This document shows positions 25,679-38,429 of a stretch of 64,000 bases of DNA, piece after piece; positions within the stretch are counted from its first letter, which is position 1; each line of letters begins with the position of its first letter. The DNA lies in assembly GCA_964019165.1 (NCBI GenBank), contig OZ025273.1, positions 611,501 through 675,500 of the forward strand, in the 5' to 3' direction. This DNA comes from Mastigias papua (lineage: Eukaryota > Cnidaria > Scyphozoa > Rhizostomeae > Mastigiidae). A program made the position numbers and the translations under genes. Under the pieces are notes generated by a model, which was not told where the DNA came from, ran no database searches, and worked only from the letters and a program-made list of their open reading frames with translations.

Positions 25679-28600
25679 TCATCGAGTTCGTAACATGAGT
25701 AAATCTTCGATATCTTTAACTCGCTTTGGACAGTTGGCACTTAATACGAATGGGCCATTTTCAGTAATAAGAATATCATCCTCAATTCTAATGCCAATGC
25801 CACGATACCTACGATGCAAAATAGGAGATTGCAGAATACATAAATATATTACCTCACATCGCAGCAAATATCATACACTGATAAATAAAATAAGAAAAAA
25901 GACAGAAATATCGAATACAGAAGAAAACTGTCCATTCGCCCCCCCCCCAGGAATGCAACAAATATTTGCCTATGATAATAAGTCTGCCCTTTGACAATGA
26001 AGACTGCGATTGGGAAAATGCGAAGACTCCATGAATTGTCACAGCTATGCATTCTTACTGGGAAATGTTTGCTAGAAAACTGCTTCGTTTGCCGATGTAC
26101 TCTCGTCTTTAAATTAATCACAAAAGAGCTGTCTCAATAATTAAATGTATGTCAATGCATATAAAGGGAGAAGTCAGTGGGAGAAGTGATCTCTGACAAT
26201 GTATGGTAAATGAGAGAATGCATAAACATTTTGACAGTTCAAAACTATGACCCTAATTACGAGGGTGCTTCATGTGATTACAACATTACGAGTTAACGCC
26301 CAAAATCTTCACAAAAGAAACGCATCAATCTGAGAGAAAGAATACATCGATGGTTCATTCTAATTGACATACCTCTCTGGTACATCAAACATGTTCTTGG
26401 GTATATACAGTCCTGGCTCTATAGTAATTACCATTCCTGGCTGCAAGGGTATGCCACGATGAATGAGGGGTGTGTCGTGTGTGTCCATTCCAAGATAATG
26501 ACCAACATGATGAGGACAAAATTCGGTAACAGCCTATTAAAAGTAGTCAAAAGCCCGATTATCACGAATCAAAACGATCATATGCAATCAAATGAATATG
26601 AACATCATAGTGAATAACTATTGAAAATAATGACAATTAATTCTAATGATGAAGTATCAAAAAAGAAATATTTAATTAAAGATGATGTATAATGACATTG
26701 TAGATCATGATTATAAAAATATGCACCACAATAGTAAGTCATCAAAGTATACAAGTTTTCAAAAAGGAAGTTTTCTGGATCAGTATCTAAACCCTCTTAC
26801 ATTTTCACGATTTCAGTATGCTAGAATGTGTGTCGCAGTACAGTGTCACAGAGAAAGACAGGCACTACAGAAACACAACACTGCAATACACAGATTGGCA
26901 CATGAACTTTATAGAACCCAAATCAAAGATTTAATGGATTTCCATGAAAATTTGAATTCATAATGTGTATAAACTTATCAATTGTCTTCGGTTTCAAAAA
27001 TCAAATATTGAACTTTCCAAGCAGTTTCAGCAGTCAAGCACTATTTTCTTATTAACCATGTGCTTACAAAAAAACCAGTACTAAAGAAAACACCAACCTT
27101 TTTTAGGGTATTGTCTGTTAAATTTTCAGGAATAAATCCAATTTCTATTGATAAAAATAGAATAAAGTGGATGAGGGGAAAAAGACAAAGTTTTTTTCAA
27201 CTCTATCTTTTCTATCATCAACTACTATCTTAATATACCATTAATAACTTCTTCATGAAGGTAATTTTTGGAGCTGGATTATAAGTAAATAGTATCATGA
27301 ATAAACATAACAGGAAAATTTGACACAAAGCAATAAAGAGATCAAACTATACAGAAAATCAGTAGGCTAACAAACCTAGGATAGTTACGCACGTAATTTT
27401 AATGACAAGTACGACTAACAAATAAGAAAAAAAATATTGAAAAGATACACAACAATGCAAAATTGATTGCCCTTAAACGATGATGCAAGCGTAAACAAGA
27501 AGAAGTCAAGAAGGATGATTGAAGCATGATTTGATATCAAAACAACAATACATAATCGTGGTTTTGTAACAATATGTAGTATACATACGTTGAAGTTCCA
27601 TTCCCAACGTAGATATCATTTTCTGGTGCAATTCATCTAGAGATACGCCAACTTTGCAAGACTAAAATAAAATTCTACAAGTGAACAAAACAATGTATAT
27701 GCGATTATAATGACATTTCTCAGTGGCATAATCAATTAATTTCCTCAGAGTTTCTGATCATCATACCTGTGAACCTGCGAATTCAAATCTACATTTGGGC
27801 AGAAAAAGTTCATTCCAAATTTATGGTAACTCACTTTTGAAACAACCTCACTTTCACTTTTGATACAAGAACGAGATTCATTCATCAATGATTTCACAAA
27901 GCATGCGCTTTAATAAAGTAAGCAAAAAGATTTTGAGAATCATATAATACTAAAATGCAGCAATTTTTGTGAAAAAATTCATTCAGCATTTATATACGAT
28001 TACAGCGCAAATCACAAGATGAAAAAGATGAAAAAGCAGATTTATTTTATAGCATAAATTTCCATCTTTGTATCTGCTTTCACCTTTCGGTCATGATCCG
28101 AATATACACACTCAGATGAGTATCAGACAAAAAAATTCTTTCAGAATGCGAAACATGTGTAAACTATTTCGTGAAACTTTAAATTCTGCTTACATGACGT
28201 GCTATTTAATGCAGAAAAGTAAAACTCGGCTTATCATACCTGAATGCAGTACAACTGCACCCTTAGGACAATTTCATACAGCTCTTTCTGCTCTATAGTG
28301 AATTTCCCACTAACGGGCCATGTTCTTGTGATATCAGAGACGTAACCGTTATATTCACAACCTGCATCCATTAACATCAAATCACCTTCCCTAAATCAAT
28401 ACAAAAATAAAAGAAGAGGTCGGTAATCGGTTATCCATTAAGTATGTACGAAACTGACTGGAAAAGGGGGGGAGGGGTCTCCAGGTACGAACAGCTGCGT
28501 GGAAGGAGAGGTATGTGTTTCACCTCATATGAACATGCATAACTCACTCTAAGGTTTTGGCAGCGTGTCTGTCTTACACTGACTTGCATTATTTGTACAA

Positions 28601-29946
28601 TGTCAATTTTACTTTCATTCATATTAAACGCATTCATGAGAAACGTCCATTTCTTTCCAAAGAAATCAGATGTCAGAATTCATGAGTGTGAGTGGCCAAC
28701 TCAATATTTATTTCCCAAGATTCAGTCTTGAAGATGAAAACATCCAGTCTCGTGTACACAATATTTAAATACCATAAATAACTTATACTCACTTTGAATG
28801 GAAAAAAACTGTCCATTCAAATTTTTTCGAATGCTAATTGCCATGACATTACATCGCTACAACGCTACTTAAAAATACGCCGGGACTAACTGCAGTCTTT
28901 ACATTCGATTTTCTCTTCCTAAAGAAATTACAGAAATACATCCAAAAAATTTTCGGATCATTATTAACTTTTTTGTTATCAATAACTTGTTTATGGAAAT
29001 CAATAGGAGGAGCCAGCAGTTAATTAATTAAATTACCTGATTATGTGGGAATTGCTGATATAATGAAGTGTATTAGCTGATAAACCACTGGCAACTACAG
29101 GAGGGAATGCTAATGTTTGTGCTCCATGAATTTTGCATTCGTACTCCAAAATAGCGTGAAGAATATGCTCTTCTAAACCAGGTCTTGAACTTAACATCAC
29201 CTACAGACAAACAAAAAGATTAAAATACCATTCTACTATAAATGTTTATTTTTTATTAATGATTTACACGTAATCGTACTCTTAAGGTAGACTAATGTTT
29301 CTGGATTTAGCTTTGCAACACATCAAGTTATATGCTATTCCACTAGTTCTCAAAAGTTGAGAGAGAAATAAATTAATTATGACATAATACAAATTGAAAT
29401 ACTGCAAAATTAAAATTAACATATCAGTGACTATATTTAAGACCTAACTACAGCACTAATCAATGGTATTATACCAATTCCATATTCAGTTGCACTTGTC
29501 ACAGCATGCAGTAATAAAGTTCCGCCTCAGGAGACTTTAAAAAATGCCAAATTAATTGTAAATATTATCATGATTTCCTTTTTCCTTTCCATTAGAGACA
29601 ATAGGAGCTATAAAAAATAATAAAGTTGTCCATACACGAGTGAAGGCATTTGCTGCAATCTCAGCGGATTTCTTCATCAATTCTATTTCTTGTTTTGATT
29701 TTATCAAACGTAGAATTTGTATGTTATGACCAATGGACTGTAATGCTTAAGAAAATGGACAATAAACAAGAAATAAAGCTTAACATTGTAAGGCCAAAGT
29801 CTGAATATAAATGCATAGTGACACATATGTACAGACATGGACTAGGATACGGACACACACAATTACACACAAATGTACACACACGTACACACACGTACAC
29901 ACACACACACACGTACACACACACACACACATACACACACACACAT

Positions 29947-30002
<56 letters not shown>

Positions 30003-33000
30003 CACACACACTACAAACACACACAAACACACACAAACACACACAAACACAAACAAACACACACAAACACAAACAAACACACACAAACACACACAAACAC
30101 AAACACACTAAGGAAGAAATCGGGATTGCTGCGTCCTTCTTATCCTTTGTAGTTCACAATTTTGTGACACAATCTCATGAAAAGCTTCGTTTACTAAGAT
30201 ATAAAAAGTACAACACAACAATGATGTTGAAGAAACAATGCCCTATCATCTTTTTAAAGTTATTCAAATGCAAAGGCATACCTCGGTATTTGAAATTTTT
30301 CGCGTTTAATAGATTGATGATTTCATTATGAACCTTGGGGTTCGTTGTATTATCGCTAAGGCTATACCATAAGCAATATTTGTTTGCTCCAAATCTCTCG
30401 TTGATTATCGATGGCAATGAACTTATCGGATACGACTAAGGGAAAAACAATTTAAAGAAAACTTTTCAAAATTGCTCGGAATTTTATTTTGCGCAGAGAT
30501 CCTCCTAAAAAACAATTGCTTAATATGACTGGCAAGAATCTGCACTCAGCCCTTCACTATCAACATCATTGCTATAATTATGATCATCGACGCATTAAGA
30601 GAAAAAGTAACTAGATCTTTGAGCTAACCTAGGGTTCTGAAAAGGAACAAATCGTCATTCAATTGAGCATAGTGTTGACTCATATGATATTTACAACAAT
30701 CCTATGGTAATGTAATTGAATGATTTGATTTTCAGGACTTTAAAGAGGAGCCTTTAGAAGATTAGCAAAGCTGACGAGAAACCAATCTAGTCAGATACAT
30801 GAACAAATAGATAAAATGAAAAGTGAAAAGACAAATAACAATAAAAAATGAATAATTTAACCTCCGTAGCACCAAAAAAATCGATTGCAGCATCAAGTCC
30901 TGAAACAGGGCCATCCCAAATTTCTCTGCGAATAAAACAAAAATACCTGTGATAGCTCTGTTCTGTATGTCAAAATTATTAACCACTAAATCATCTGAAA
31001 AATTTATAATCATCGCAATTGCATAAATAGACAATATTTTATTTGCTTTCAACACAGAAAAGATAAAAAAGAATAAAGGACAAAATGAAAAAGAAAGGCA
31101 TTTCTCAGAAGAGTTCGGCATTGGCTAAATAGATCATCGAAGATAATGAAATGAAAAATGTACCTTTTTGGATCTCTTGGTTTCAAAAACATGATCATAT
31201 TATGCTCAGGGAAGGATTCATTCTCTTTCGTTTCTAAAAATTTCAGTGAGCCAGAAACTTTAACTAAATTTCACGTTTGTCCCTATTCTCCAACAATGTT
31301 TATGTTTATATTTTCAAAATTCAAAACTTTAAATATTATAAAAGTACTTACTGAAATCATCATATGAAGAGCTCTTGCTCTGATATCATCAAATGTGATA
31401 TATTTAGTGCGGTATTTTCTCGCTGATCATTTCATAGCATATCTCATTTCTCAAAGCATATCTCATAGCATATGTCACTTCATAGCATATGACATTTCAT
31501 AGCATATGACATTTCATCACATATGACATTTTATCGCATAACAAATTCCAAATAAATCATATGTATCGGACTCTTAAGTTTATATAAGTATATAAATATT
31601 ACCAAATTAAAGAAAGATAACTAAGGAGGTAACGTTGAGATACAAACCTAGAATTAATGCTGAATCTGGCTCTTTAAATCCAGTTAAATACAAAAAGTCT
31701 GAATTCTGATGAAATGGGTAGCTAAAAAAGGAACGTATATTATAAGTCAAAAATTGCAAGATTTTGCTTCAAATGCGCGAATCATATACAAACTAATTCA
31801 AAAACTCACGGAATGTCACCACTCATTATCTTCATTGGACTTCCCAGAATTATTACTGCATGTTTATCATATCTCTTAGCAGCTTCAGAATTCGAAATGA
31901 GTCTAAAAATAAACGCAAGAAATTTGCCTTAGATAATATAATTGGTCCTTTCGAGATGAAAACTTGAATCTAGAATTGTCCGTAAAAATAATGGAAAAGG
32001 TAATAAGTATTTAAAGCAGAACTCTATTTACTGGGTATTTATAAACATCTAACAAATGGCAAGATATAATCAAGATTAAGATTCATGCAGGATAACTGAG
32101 AAAAATGATCAATCTTAAGTAATAACAAAACCTTAACATTCGTCTTCTTCGTTCTTTATATTCAAATTTTGATATTCCAGGAGTGACTACAGGTATTAAA
32201 ACAGAAAATTAATGGTACAAAGAGATCAATATGGAGAACTTAAGGCCATATTATGAGTTCTCAAGTGATTTCACGTTAATGCATGATCACACTTCCATCG
32301 AAAAAACTCCATAAAGCGAAGCTTTTTATTTCGAAATTTTACCAATTATCGATTGTTATCCTTACCAATCGTTTTATCATTAGATTTAATTTTATATTTG
32401 TTCACCCATGCCGGCAGAATTTTAGCTTCTTCAGGTTCTTGCAAAATAACACTAAACCTTTCAAAACTCAACAAATCGTCATAAATCTTCTTGAAACGTC
32501 TATCATCATAATCATCATAACCATCTTCAGTATTGCTAAAAATCTCTTTGTAGCGATAAAATGCATTTCTAAAATCCATGCTCATAAGCCGCCAGATGAA
32601 GTGTATGTAAATAACTGATAGAAGCAAAACAACCAGTAGGAGATATTTCAATAATGTTCTATTGAATTTCGGTGCCATTGTCAGGCCATTTGTTTGAGTC
32701 AGGGCAACTTCTTTCTTGATGCATGCGGTCTATAGAACAATAAACTGGAAGAAGTTCTCCATCGATAATTTGGCATTAAAAATCGATACACTGTGAAAGA
32801 TCATTGAAGGAGAGGCTATTGCAGAGTTGTCATATTCCTGTCTATCACAAGGGATTATCAACAAACAAGAACGCTCGTTCACCAACGCCACAAAGCCGAA
32901 CGCGATATCACATAGTGTATTTGAGCATTCTGCTTTTTGATTCTGTTCAGAAACTATTTTCAATATATGCGCGAGTTGATCTTGCGTCAATTAGACGATG

Positions 33001-35301
33001 GAAGGCTAGTATCTACCATTTCATATTGTGAACAGAATTTGATCTCTTTGGGAATCACCCGTCACATACCTGCAGACCACGTGAAACCATCATTCAAGCA
33101 ACAGCAACAACACTTACATTTGTAAACATTCTTGTAATGACTTATATACTATAACCCATGTTGGCATTACATTTTAGTAAAATATGGATAAATATCAAAG
33201 GGTTTAAAGGCCAGGGTTAGATGTCTAGACTGATGCTAGTAAGAGGAACAGCAAATGAAAGCTAGAAAGAGGGTGAAAATCTCAATCTACCAACAAGGAT
33301 CCAGTGGTAAAATTCAAAGCTTCCAGTTTCATAGGAAAAATCTTACAAATAAAAAATGATAAAGATATCAAATACAAAACAATTAGAAATTGTGAAATTC
33401 AACTTTTTTATCACTTCTCCATTTGCCATTCATTACCTTCACACTAAAAACCATCCTTTGTTTCTTGGCTCACAATGATAATACTTATGCAAAAGAAGTT
33501 ATTGAGTTTTATAATAGCCATTTTAATTCTGTTCAAGTGTTCCCATTGAATCTGCCAAAGTATACAGAGTATCTGCCAATATCATACATAATGCTATTCA
33601 CTATGATGGATAGAAATCACTGATGAGCAGCAGGCAAATAGTCTGTATTGATCAATATGAATAGTGAAACTAAGAAGATCAGGGGCATAAATATTGGGGA
33701 GGGTATGTGGGGTGTGACACTCCCCATTGGAGGGTATGTTGGGTGTGATATTCCTTATCAGAGGGTATTTGGGGTGTGACACTATCCATCAGAGGGTATG
33801 TGGGGTGTGACACTCCCCATCATTGAAAACCTGCATCATACGTCAGGCAAAACAAAATACTATATTTCTTAATTTCCTGCTTTTTTGAAAGGATTCTCCC
33901 AAAACCATTTTTGGGCCACAAAAAAGATATCAATATGTTGGGCAAAATTTTATACATCCCCAAAGGAAAATGCCAGTTATGCACCTGAAGAGGATCTCAG
34001 AAATCAACTCACTTTCAAACTGTTTCATAAGGTGTGGATGTGTTTCTGGTGTTGGTTGTCCAATACTTCTCCTAGCACTTAATTGTGGTATATGAGAATG
34101 GCAAAGATCATTTAAGCGTGCTAAAACAAAAAATAAGTAATAATCAATTTAAAATAAACCAACATTAGATCTAGGCTTGGAACCTTCATCTAACAAAGAT
34201 TATAATTAATGTAAAAAATACATAAAATGAATATAACATATAACATGAATCAAATAACCAACAAGCCAATACTCAAACAATTAGCTACATGAAATAGTTG
34301 CTAATTTTCAATGCATGTTTTATCAAGCTCCTTAACAAATGAGTATAATAATTTCTCAGTTTTCTACTTACAATCAGTAGGCACTGATGTAACTTTGGAC
34401 TGGTCTTGGATATCTTGAGAAGCATTAACTGGCACTAGTAAATCAGACAAAAATTCTTAAAGTCTCAACACACCAAAGACTTCCATTTTACAAGATTTAA
34501 AGCAGCTTAATTCCATGGCCAAAACATGACAAGGGGGAAGGCAATATCAACTTTTGACAAAACCAAAGGTTGAGGACTAATGGCCTAAATATCCATATTG
34601 TGAATAAAAAAGGTAGCTTCTGAAGAAATATCTATACGTTAGATAATAGAGCTTGAGAATGAAGGACAAACTGGCAAAGGGAAAATTCAACAAGAGAATT
34701 TTCCTTTTGCAAGATAGTTGAACAGATAACTGTTTATTGTTAAATGTTTATTTGATACATATACGTCACATATATGTACAACTAGATATCCTAGAGTCAA
34801 ATCTTCAAATGTCTCCTAAGACCTAAATCTCTTGGGTTAAAATTTATATAACATAATACAATTTGAAGCCAATAAAAGTCATATTGTTACCTGTTGTCCC
34901 ATCATCAAACGTTTCACCTCTAAGTGCTGTAGCAATTGATTGGCTTGAATCAGTTGTAGAAATAGAGCCTTTCAATCGTCGAACAACATGGTGAGCAAAT
35001 GAATGTCTGGCCAGACATACTTTCGCTATTTACACAAAGAAATAAGTAAATAAACGTCTTAAAATCTATAAGTCACAGACTGTTTGAGGGCAAGGGGGCG
35101 TATATATAAGCCATCGGTTTTTGTGAAACTGTCCGAACTTTGTCCATAAATCAAAATCTCAACAAAAGTGAATATAATTTGGAAATAAGCTATGATGGTC
35201 GTGTATTATTTCTTCTTTAACTCAAAAAGGAAAGACATTCCATGAAATGATAACTATGAATTAATCCTACCAAGACGCTCCTCAAACTGCAACCATCCCA
35301 T
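25679..35301 (-). CDS. XPNPEP3: Xaa-Pro aminopeptidase 3 (mitochondrial M24B metallopeptidase)
   Basis: Seventeen exons give 560 residues: 35271-35301, 34891-35025, 34372-34434, 34013-34120, 32132-32186, 31810-31902, 31648-31721, 31164-31233, 30862-30925, 30282-30435, 29636-29745, 29037-29200, 28240-28390, 27589-27661, 27098-27144, 26373-26533 and 25679-25808. After a basic leader ([20 protein letters not shown]), an AMP_N domain starts near [11 protein letters not shown] and runs through [16 protein letters not shown]. The peptidase domain has all five M24 metal ligands: Asp382 and Asp393 ([19 protein letters not shown]), His472 ([13 protein letters not shown]), Glu503 (TIEPGLY) and Glu527 (IRIEDD). 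It removes N-terminal residues before proline, and in vertebrates acts in mitochondria. At 29745 I chose the acceptor that keeps frame; the nearer CAG at 29738 does not. A short upstream ATG frame (35314 down to 35282) overlaps the chosen start. Confidence 0.94.
29862..30109. repeat. (CA)n microsatellite, compound
   Basis: About 250 bp of CA-rich repeat in three blocks: CACGTACA-interrupted, pure (CA)n, then CACAAACA-type. It lies in an XPNPEP3 intron. Long open frames read through it on both strands only because the repeat lacks stop codons. Confidence 0.97.
31428..31552. repeat. Degenerate minisatellite, unit about 18-20 bp
   Basis: Six or so imperfect copies of TTCATAGCATATGACA-like sequence in an XPNPEP3 intron (between the exons ending at 31233 and 31648). 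The copies are partly palindromic because of CATATG. Confidence 0.85.
32366..32678 (-). CDS. Possible alternative first exon of XPNPEP3, or nested gene exon, with N-terminal membrane anchor
   Basis: Inside XPNPEP3 intron 4, on the same strand, ATG at 32678 opens 104 codons followed by a GTAAGG donor after 32366. The product starts [12 protein letters not shown] and has one strong hydrophobic segment ([17 protein letters not shown], residues 13-29), giving a type II signal-anchor layout, then an acidic/tyrosine-rich stem and [17 protein letters not shown]. The donor leaves phase 1, exactly what the next XPNPEP3 exon (32132-32186) needs. Joining them would give an anchored peptidase of about 552 residues without the mitochondrial leader. 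If not spliced, the frame stops after 110 residues. It could instead belong to a nested Golgi-type enzyme gene or be chance. I do not recognise the family. Confidence 0.4.
33699..33822. repeat. 31-bp minisatellite, four copies
   Basis: Four head-to-tail 31-bp units beginning GAGGGTATGTGGGGTGTGAC, with a few substitutions between units, lie in XPNPEP3 intron 4. The strand carrying G-runs is the plus strand. Confidence 0.93.
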
Positions 35302-36217
35302 TGTCGTCCACCATAAAGACTAGAATTGCCATCAAAATAAAAAGATACGAGACTACTTCCATCGCAGAGGTAATTTTGTCAACATAAGATTTGCTTTCTA
35401 TCCTGGTAACCTTCATGAGTAAAGGACATGATATTAATCATGAAATAGAATATTAGTTAAATACGCAAACAACGTGTGTTGTACTGACTACTTATGATTA
35501 CTGATGATTTCAGTGGCCATGGTGATTAAAACATCAAATTGAGAAAAAATCCATATTTCTGCCATTCGTATTTTAATAAACTTGAAATGCATTTAAGGCA
35601 GCTGTCATTTTTAATGCTGGCTACAGGGGTGGAAGAATTTTTGGAGCGGTATGAACTTTTGGCTTTGTTATATGAGGTTATCAAATATTTTTGCTAATTC
35701 ATGATGGGTTACCAAAATGGTTGAATACATCCCCACTTTAAATATTGGAACACAAACTTTTTCCCAGGTGTGCATGGAAAAAGTTATTTAGAAAAATTAG
35801 GAACTGTGCATTATCTTATGGGGAAGTGAGTTGTTGCTTCCTAAAAGCTGCTATGTTCGTTCAGAGAACACGGAGACAGAGAGAGTACTCTTCACCTTGC
35901 ATTCGTGAGGCAAGACTTTGCTGCAGTAAACGATGGGTCGACACCATTGCAGGACAAGAATGCAAATGGCCCCCAGGATGTGAATGACTAATCAATGCAT
36001 TTCTACCTAAGCTAACCAGCGATACGGGGGCAGATTGTGATAATCAAGGTTTACTTCTCAAACTGTAAAAAGCCCTCGTGAAAAATGAGCTCCTAATCCC
36101 TGTCCACAGTCCCTGTCAACTTGGGGAAAGATCACATTCAGCAACGGATCACTTCCGCCAACACAGACACGAAAGCGGTGGATTTGTGTTACTATCAATT
36201 TACAGCAAGGACGAACG
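35302..36217. promoter_or_regulatory. Shared head-to-head spacer of XPNPEP3 and laminin gamma copy A
   Basis: The start codons of XPNPEP3 (minus, 35301) and laminin copy A (plus, 36218) are separated by 916 bp, so both promoters should lie here. I see no clear TATA box. A 79-codon plus-strand frame (35745-35987) lacks an ATG at its open end, shows no family signature and is not supported as a gene. Confidence 0.5.
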
Positions 36218-38385
36218 ATGGTTTTCATAAGAATCTTTTCTCTTTCTTTCTTTGTAGTAGCAACTGTTGTACAGTCAGGAGCAGCAACCTCATGCTCCAA
36301 GAATAGAGGACGTCCATCCTTTTGCGCACCAAAGTTCATCAATGCAGCATACATGAAAGACATATCAGCCAATGATACATGTGGAATGAAAAACGCCAGT
36401 TTGTATTGTGTTCAAAGTCGATTTGATGTAGATAGGGTATGCAAGACCTGTAATGCAAAAGTACCCAGTCAAGCACATCCCCCCAATTATATGAATGACC
36501 GTTCCCTGGGTACCTGGTGGCAGAGCAGTTCCTTGTTTGTTAACATATACCCTGTGCGCATTGTCTTGGACCTCGGGAAGACTTTCGATGTTACCTATAT
36601 AAAGTTGGTATTTCGTTCCTCGAGACCTCACTCTTTTGCCATCTACAAGAAAAGCAGCACGGACAAAGATGCAAAATGGGCACCGTTTCAATATTATTCG
36701 CGAGAATGTCGCAAAGTTTACGGTGTTCAACCACATCAAGTTATCTCAAGAGCAAATAAAAAAGTCGCTTTGTGTTCAGAACGATTCAGTGAAATCACAC
36801 CGCTGAGTAATGGGAATGTGGTATTTTCAACGATCTTTAGACGACCTGATCAATTTCGTTTTTACAGAAGTCGAGCTTTACAGGTATTAGCATTGCTACA
36901 TCATGGATTTTGAACGTCAAGGGAGGGTGAAAGGGGGAGGGGTAGGGTTAATTGTAAGTGAGTATTGTTGTGTTTCGGCTACAATTACAACATGGGGGTT
37001 ACAAACAATAAAGTTGCTTGATAAATGCTATAAAAATCGCTGGCTGGCAAACAGTGGGGTGGGCTGCCTCCCCCCGGCGATGACGTGCTTGAGACGCAGC
37101 ATGTTTATATCAACTCACTATTAAAGCTCCTCCGCTATTTTTAGGAATGGGTGACAGTTGCTGCATTGAGAATCGACTTGGATCGAATGAATACATTTGG
37201 TGATGAAGTTTTTGGTGACCCAGAGGTGCTTCGCAGCTACTATTTTGCCATATCAAATCTTGTTGTTGGGGGAAGGTGCAAGTGCAATGGTCATGCATCG
37301 GAATGCATCGAAAGTGTTACAAACGATGGAAAAAGTAAATTGAAATGTAAATGTGAACACAATACAGATGGTGATGATTGTCAGAAATGTTTACCATTAT
37401 TTAATGACACTCCATGGAAGAGAGCTACAAGATTTTCTGCATATCCATGTACAGGTAAGTTGATCGTAAAATGTAAGTTCTGTGAGATTATTTGTTCTCA
37501 TTGATCATGTATCGCGAACTGGTTGGAAACACGATAATAAAACTCGTAATGATAAGTTTTTCACTGTATATCAAGCACATTAACCATCTACCTTTTTCCA
37601 TAAAGCAAAATAAGAATATACTGCAGCCTCACACACTCACTGCTCTTTTTGACAATCAAAAGTAAACAAAAATTTTACTTAATGTTTGGTTCATATGTCC
37701 TTAGCAGCAACTGCTGCATTGTTTTTCTGCAACGTCAAGTGGATGCTAGTTGATTTCATTGCCACCTTTATTTCACGGTGTTGCCGTCAGGGCCCCCTTC
37801 CCCCTTTCTCTTTAGCGTAGACAGCCAATAAGAATCATAGGGATATTTGAAAGGGGGTATTGCTATTAACATCAAAGAGGTTTAGTGTTTCTGATGTTTT
37901 CATAAATCGCAAGGTTACAACATAGATGATTGGTTGCAATGTTGGCGCTGCATATTTTTGAGATAAAGCGGGATAGTAATTGTTTGGTTTTCGAACATAA
38001 ACATTGAGATTAAATTTCAAAGCTAGAATTCATGAGGGTTCTGAAAAATGTTCTGACGTTGATTGTTTTAATATTTAGCATGCAATTGTAATGGACTTGC
38101 GGATTCTTGTGTGTTTGATCGGCAATTATATCAGACAACTGGACGTGGAGGTCGATGCGTTGCTTGCAAGAATAACACAGACGGAGTCAACTGTGAACGT
38201 TGCAAGATTCATCATTACAGAAGAGTAAAAAGTGAAGCTTGTAAACCATGCAATTGTGACCCAATTGGATCTAAACGGCCTCAATGTAATTCAGATGGAC
38301 AGTGTTCGTGCCACCCTGGCATTCATGGTGCAAAATGTGATAAATGTAGACCAGGATATTTTGGATTCTCAAAAACTGGATGCAG
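36218..38385 (+). CDS. LAMC: Laminin gamma, 5' cassette copy A (LamNT and first LE domains)
   Basis: Three exons: 36218-36883 (signal peptide and most of the laminin N-terminal domain), 37145-37454 (end of LamNT, opening with EWVTVAALRIDLDRMNTFG, then the first LE module) and 38079-38385 (further LE modules). The signal peptide is MVFIRIFSLSFFVVATVVQ, and WWQSSSLFVN and FAIYKKSSTDKDAKW mark LamNT. The third exon ends in phase 2, matching the shared exon at 50063 but not copy B exon 1 (no acceptor) or copy B exon 2 (phase 0). Copy A can therefore only give a full chain by splicing over about 11.7 kb to 50063, giving 1608 residues. Otherwise it is an orphan 5' fragment. All three exons are intact, without stops. 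LamNT domains polymerise laminin into basement-membrane networks. Confidence 0.85.
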
Positions 38386-38429
38386 GTATAACGGGCATTT
38401 TGACAAACGTTTCTGCAGGATGATCGTTC

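Noticed and set aside
29724..30331. Cys/Val-rich and His/Thr-rich open frames on both strands
   Set aside because: They are readings of the (CA)n microsatellite; the real coding signal here is the XPNPEP3 exon at 29636-29745 on the minus strand.
31428..31552. CRISPR-like array
   Set aside because: Repeats are degenerate, adjacent and lack unique spacers; this is an intronic minisatellite in an animal gene.
35745..35987. Cys/Arg-rich 80-codon frame upstream of laminin copy A as a small gene
   Set aside because: It opens without an ATG, shows no family pattern and lies in the divergent promoter spacer.
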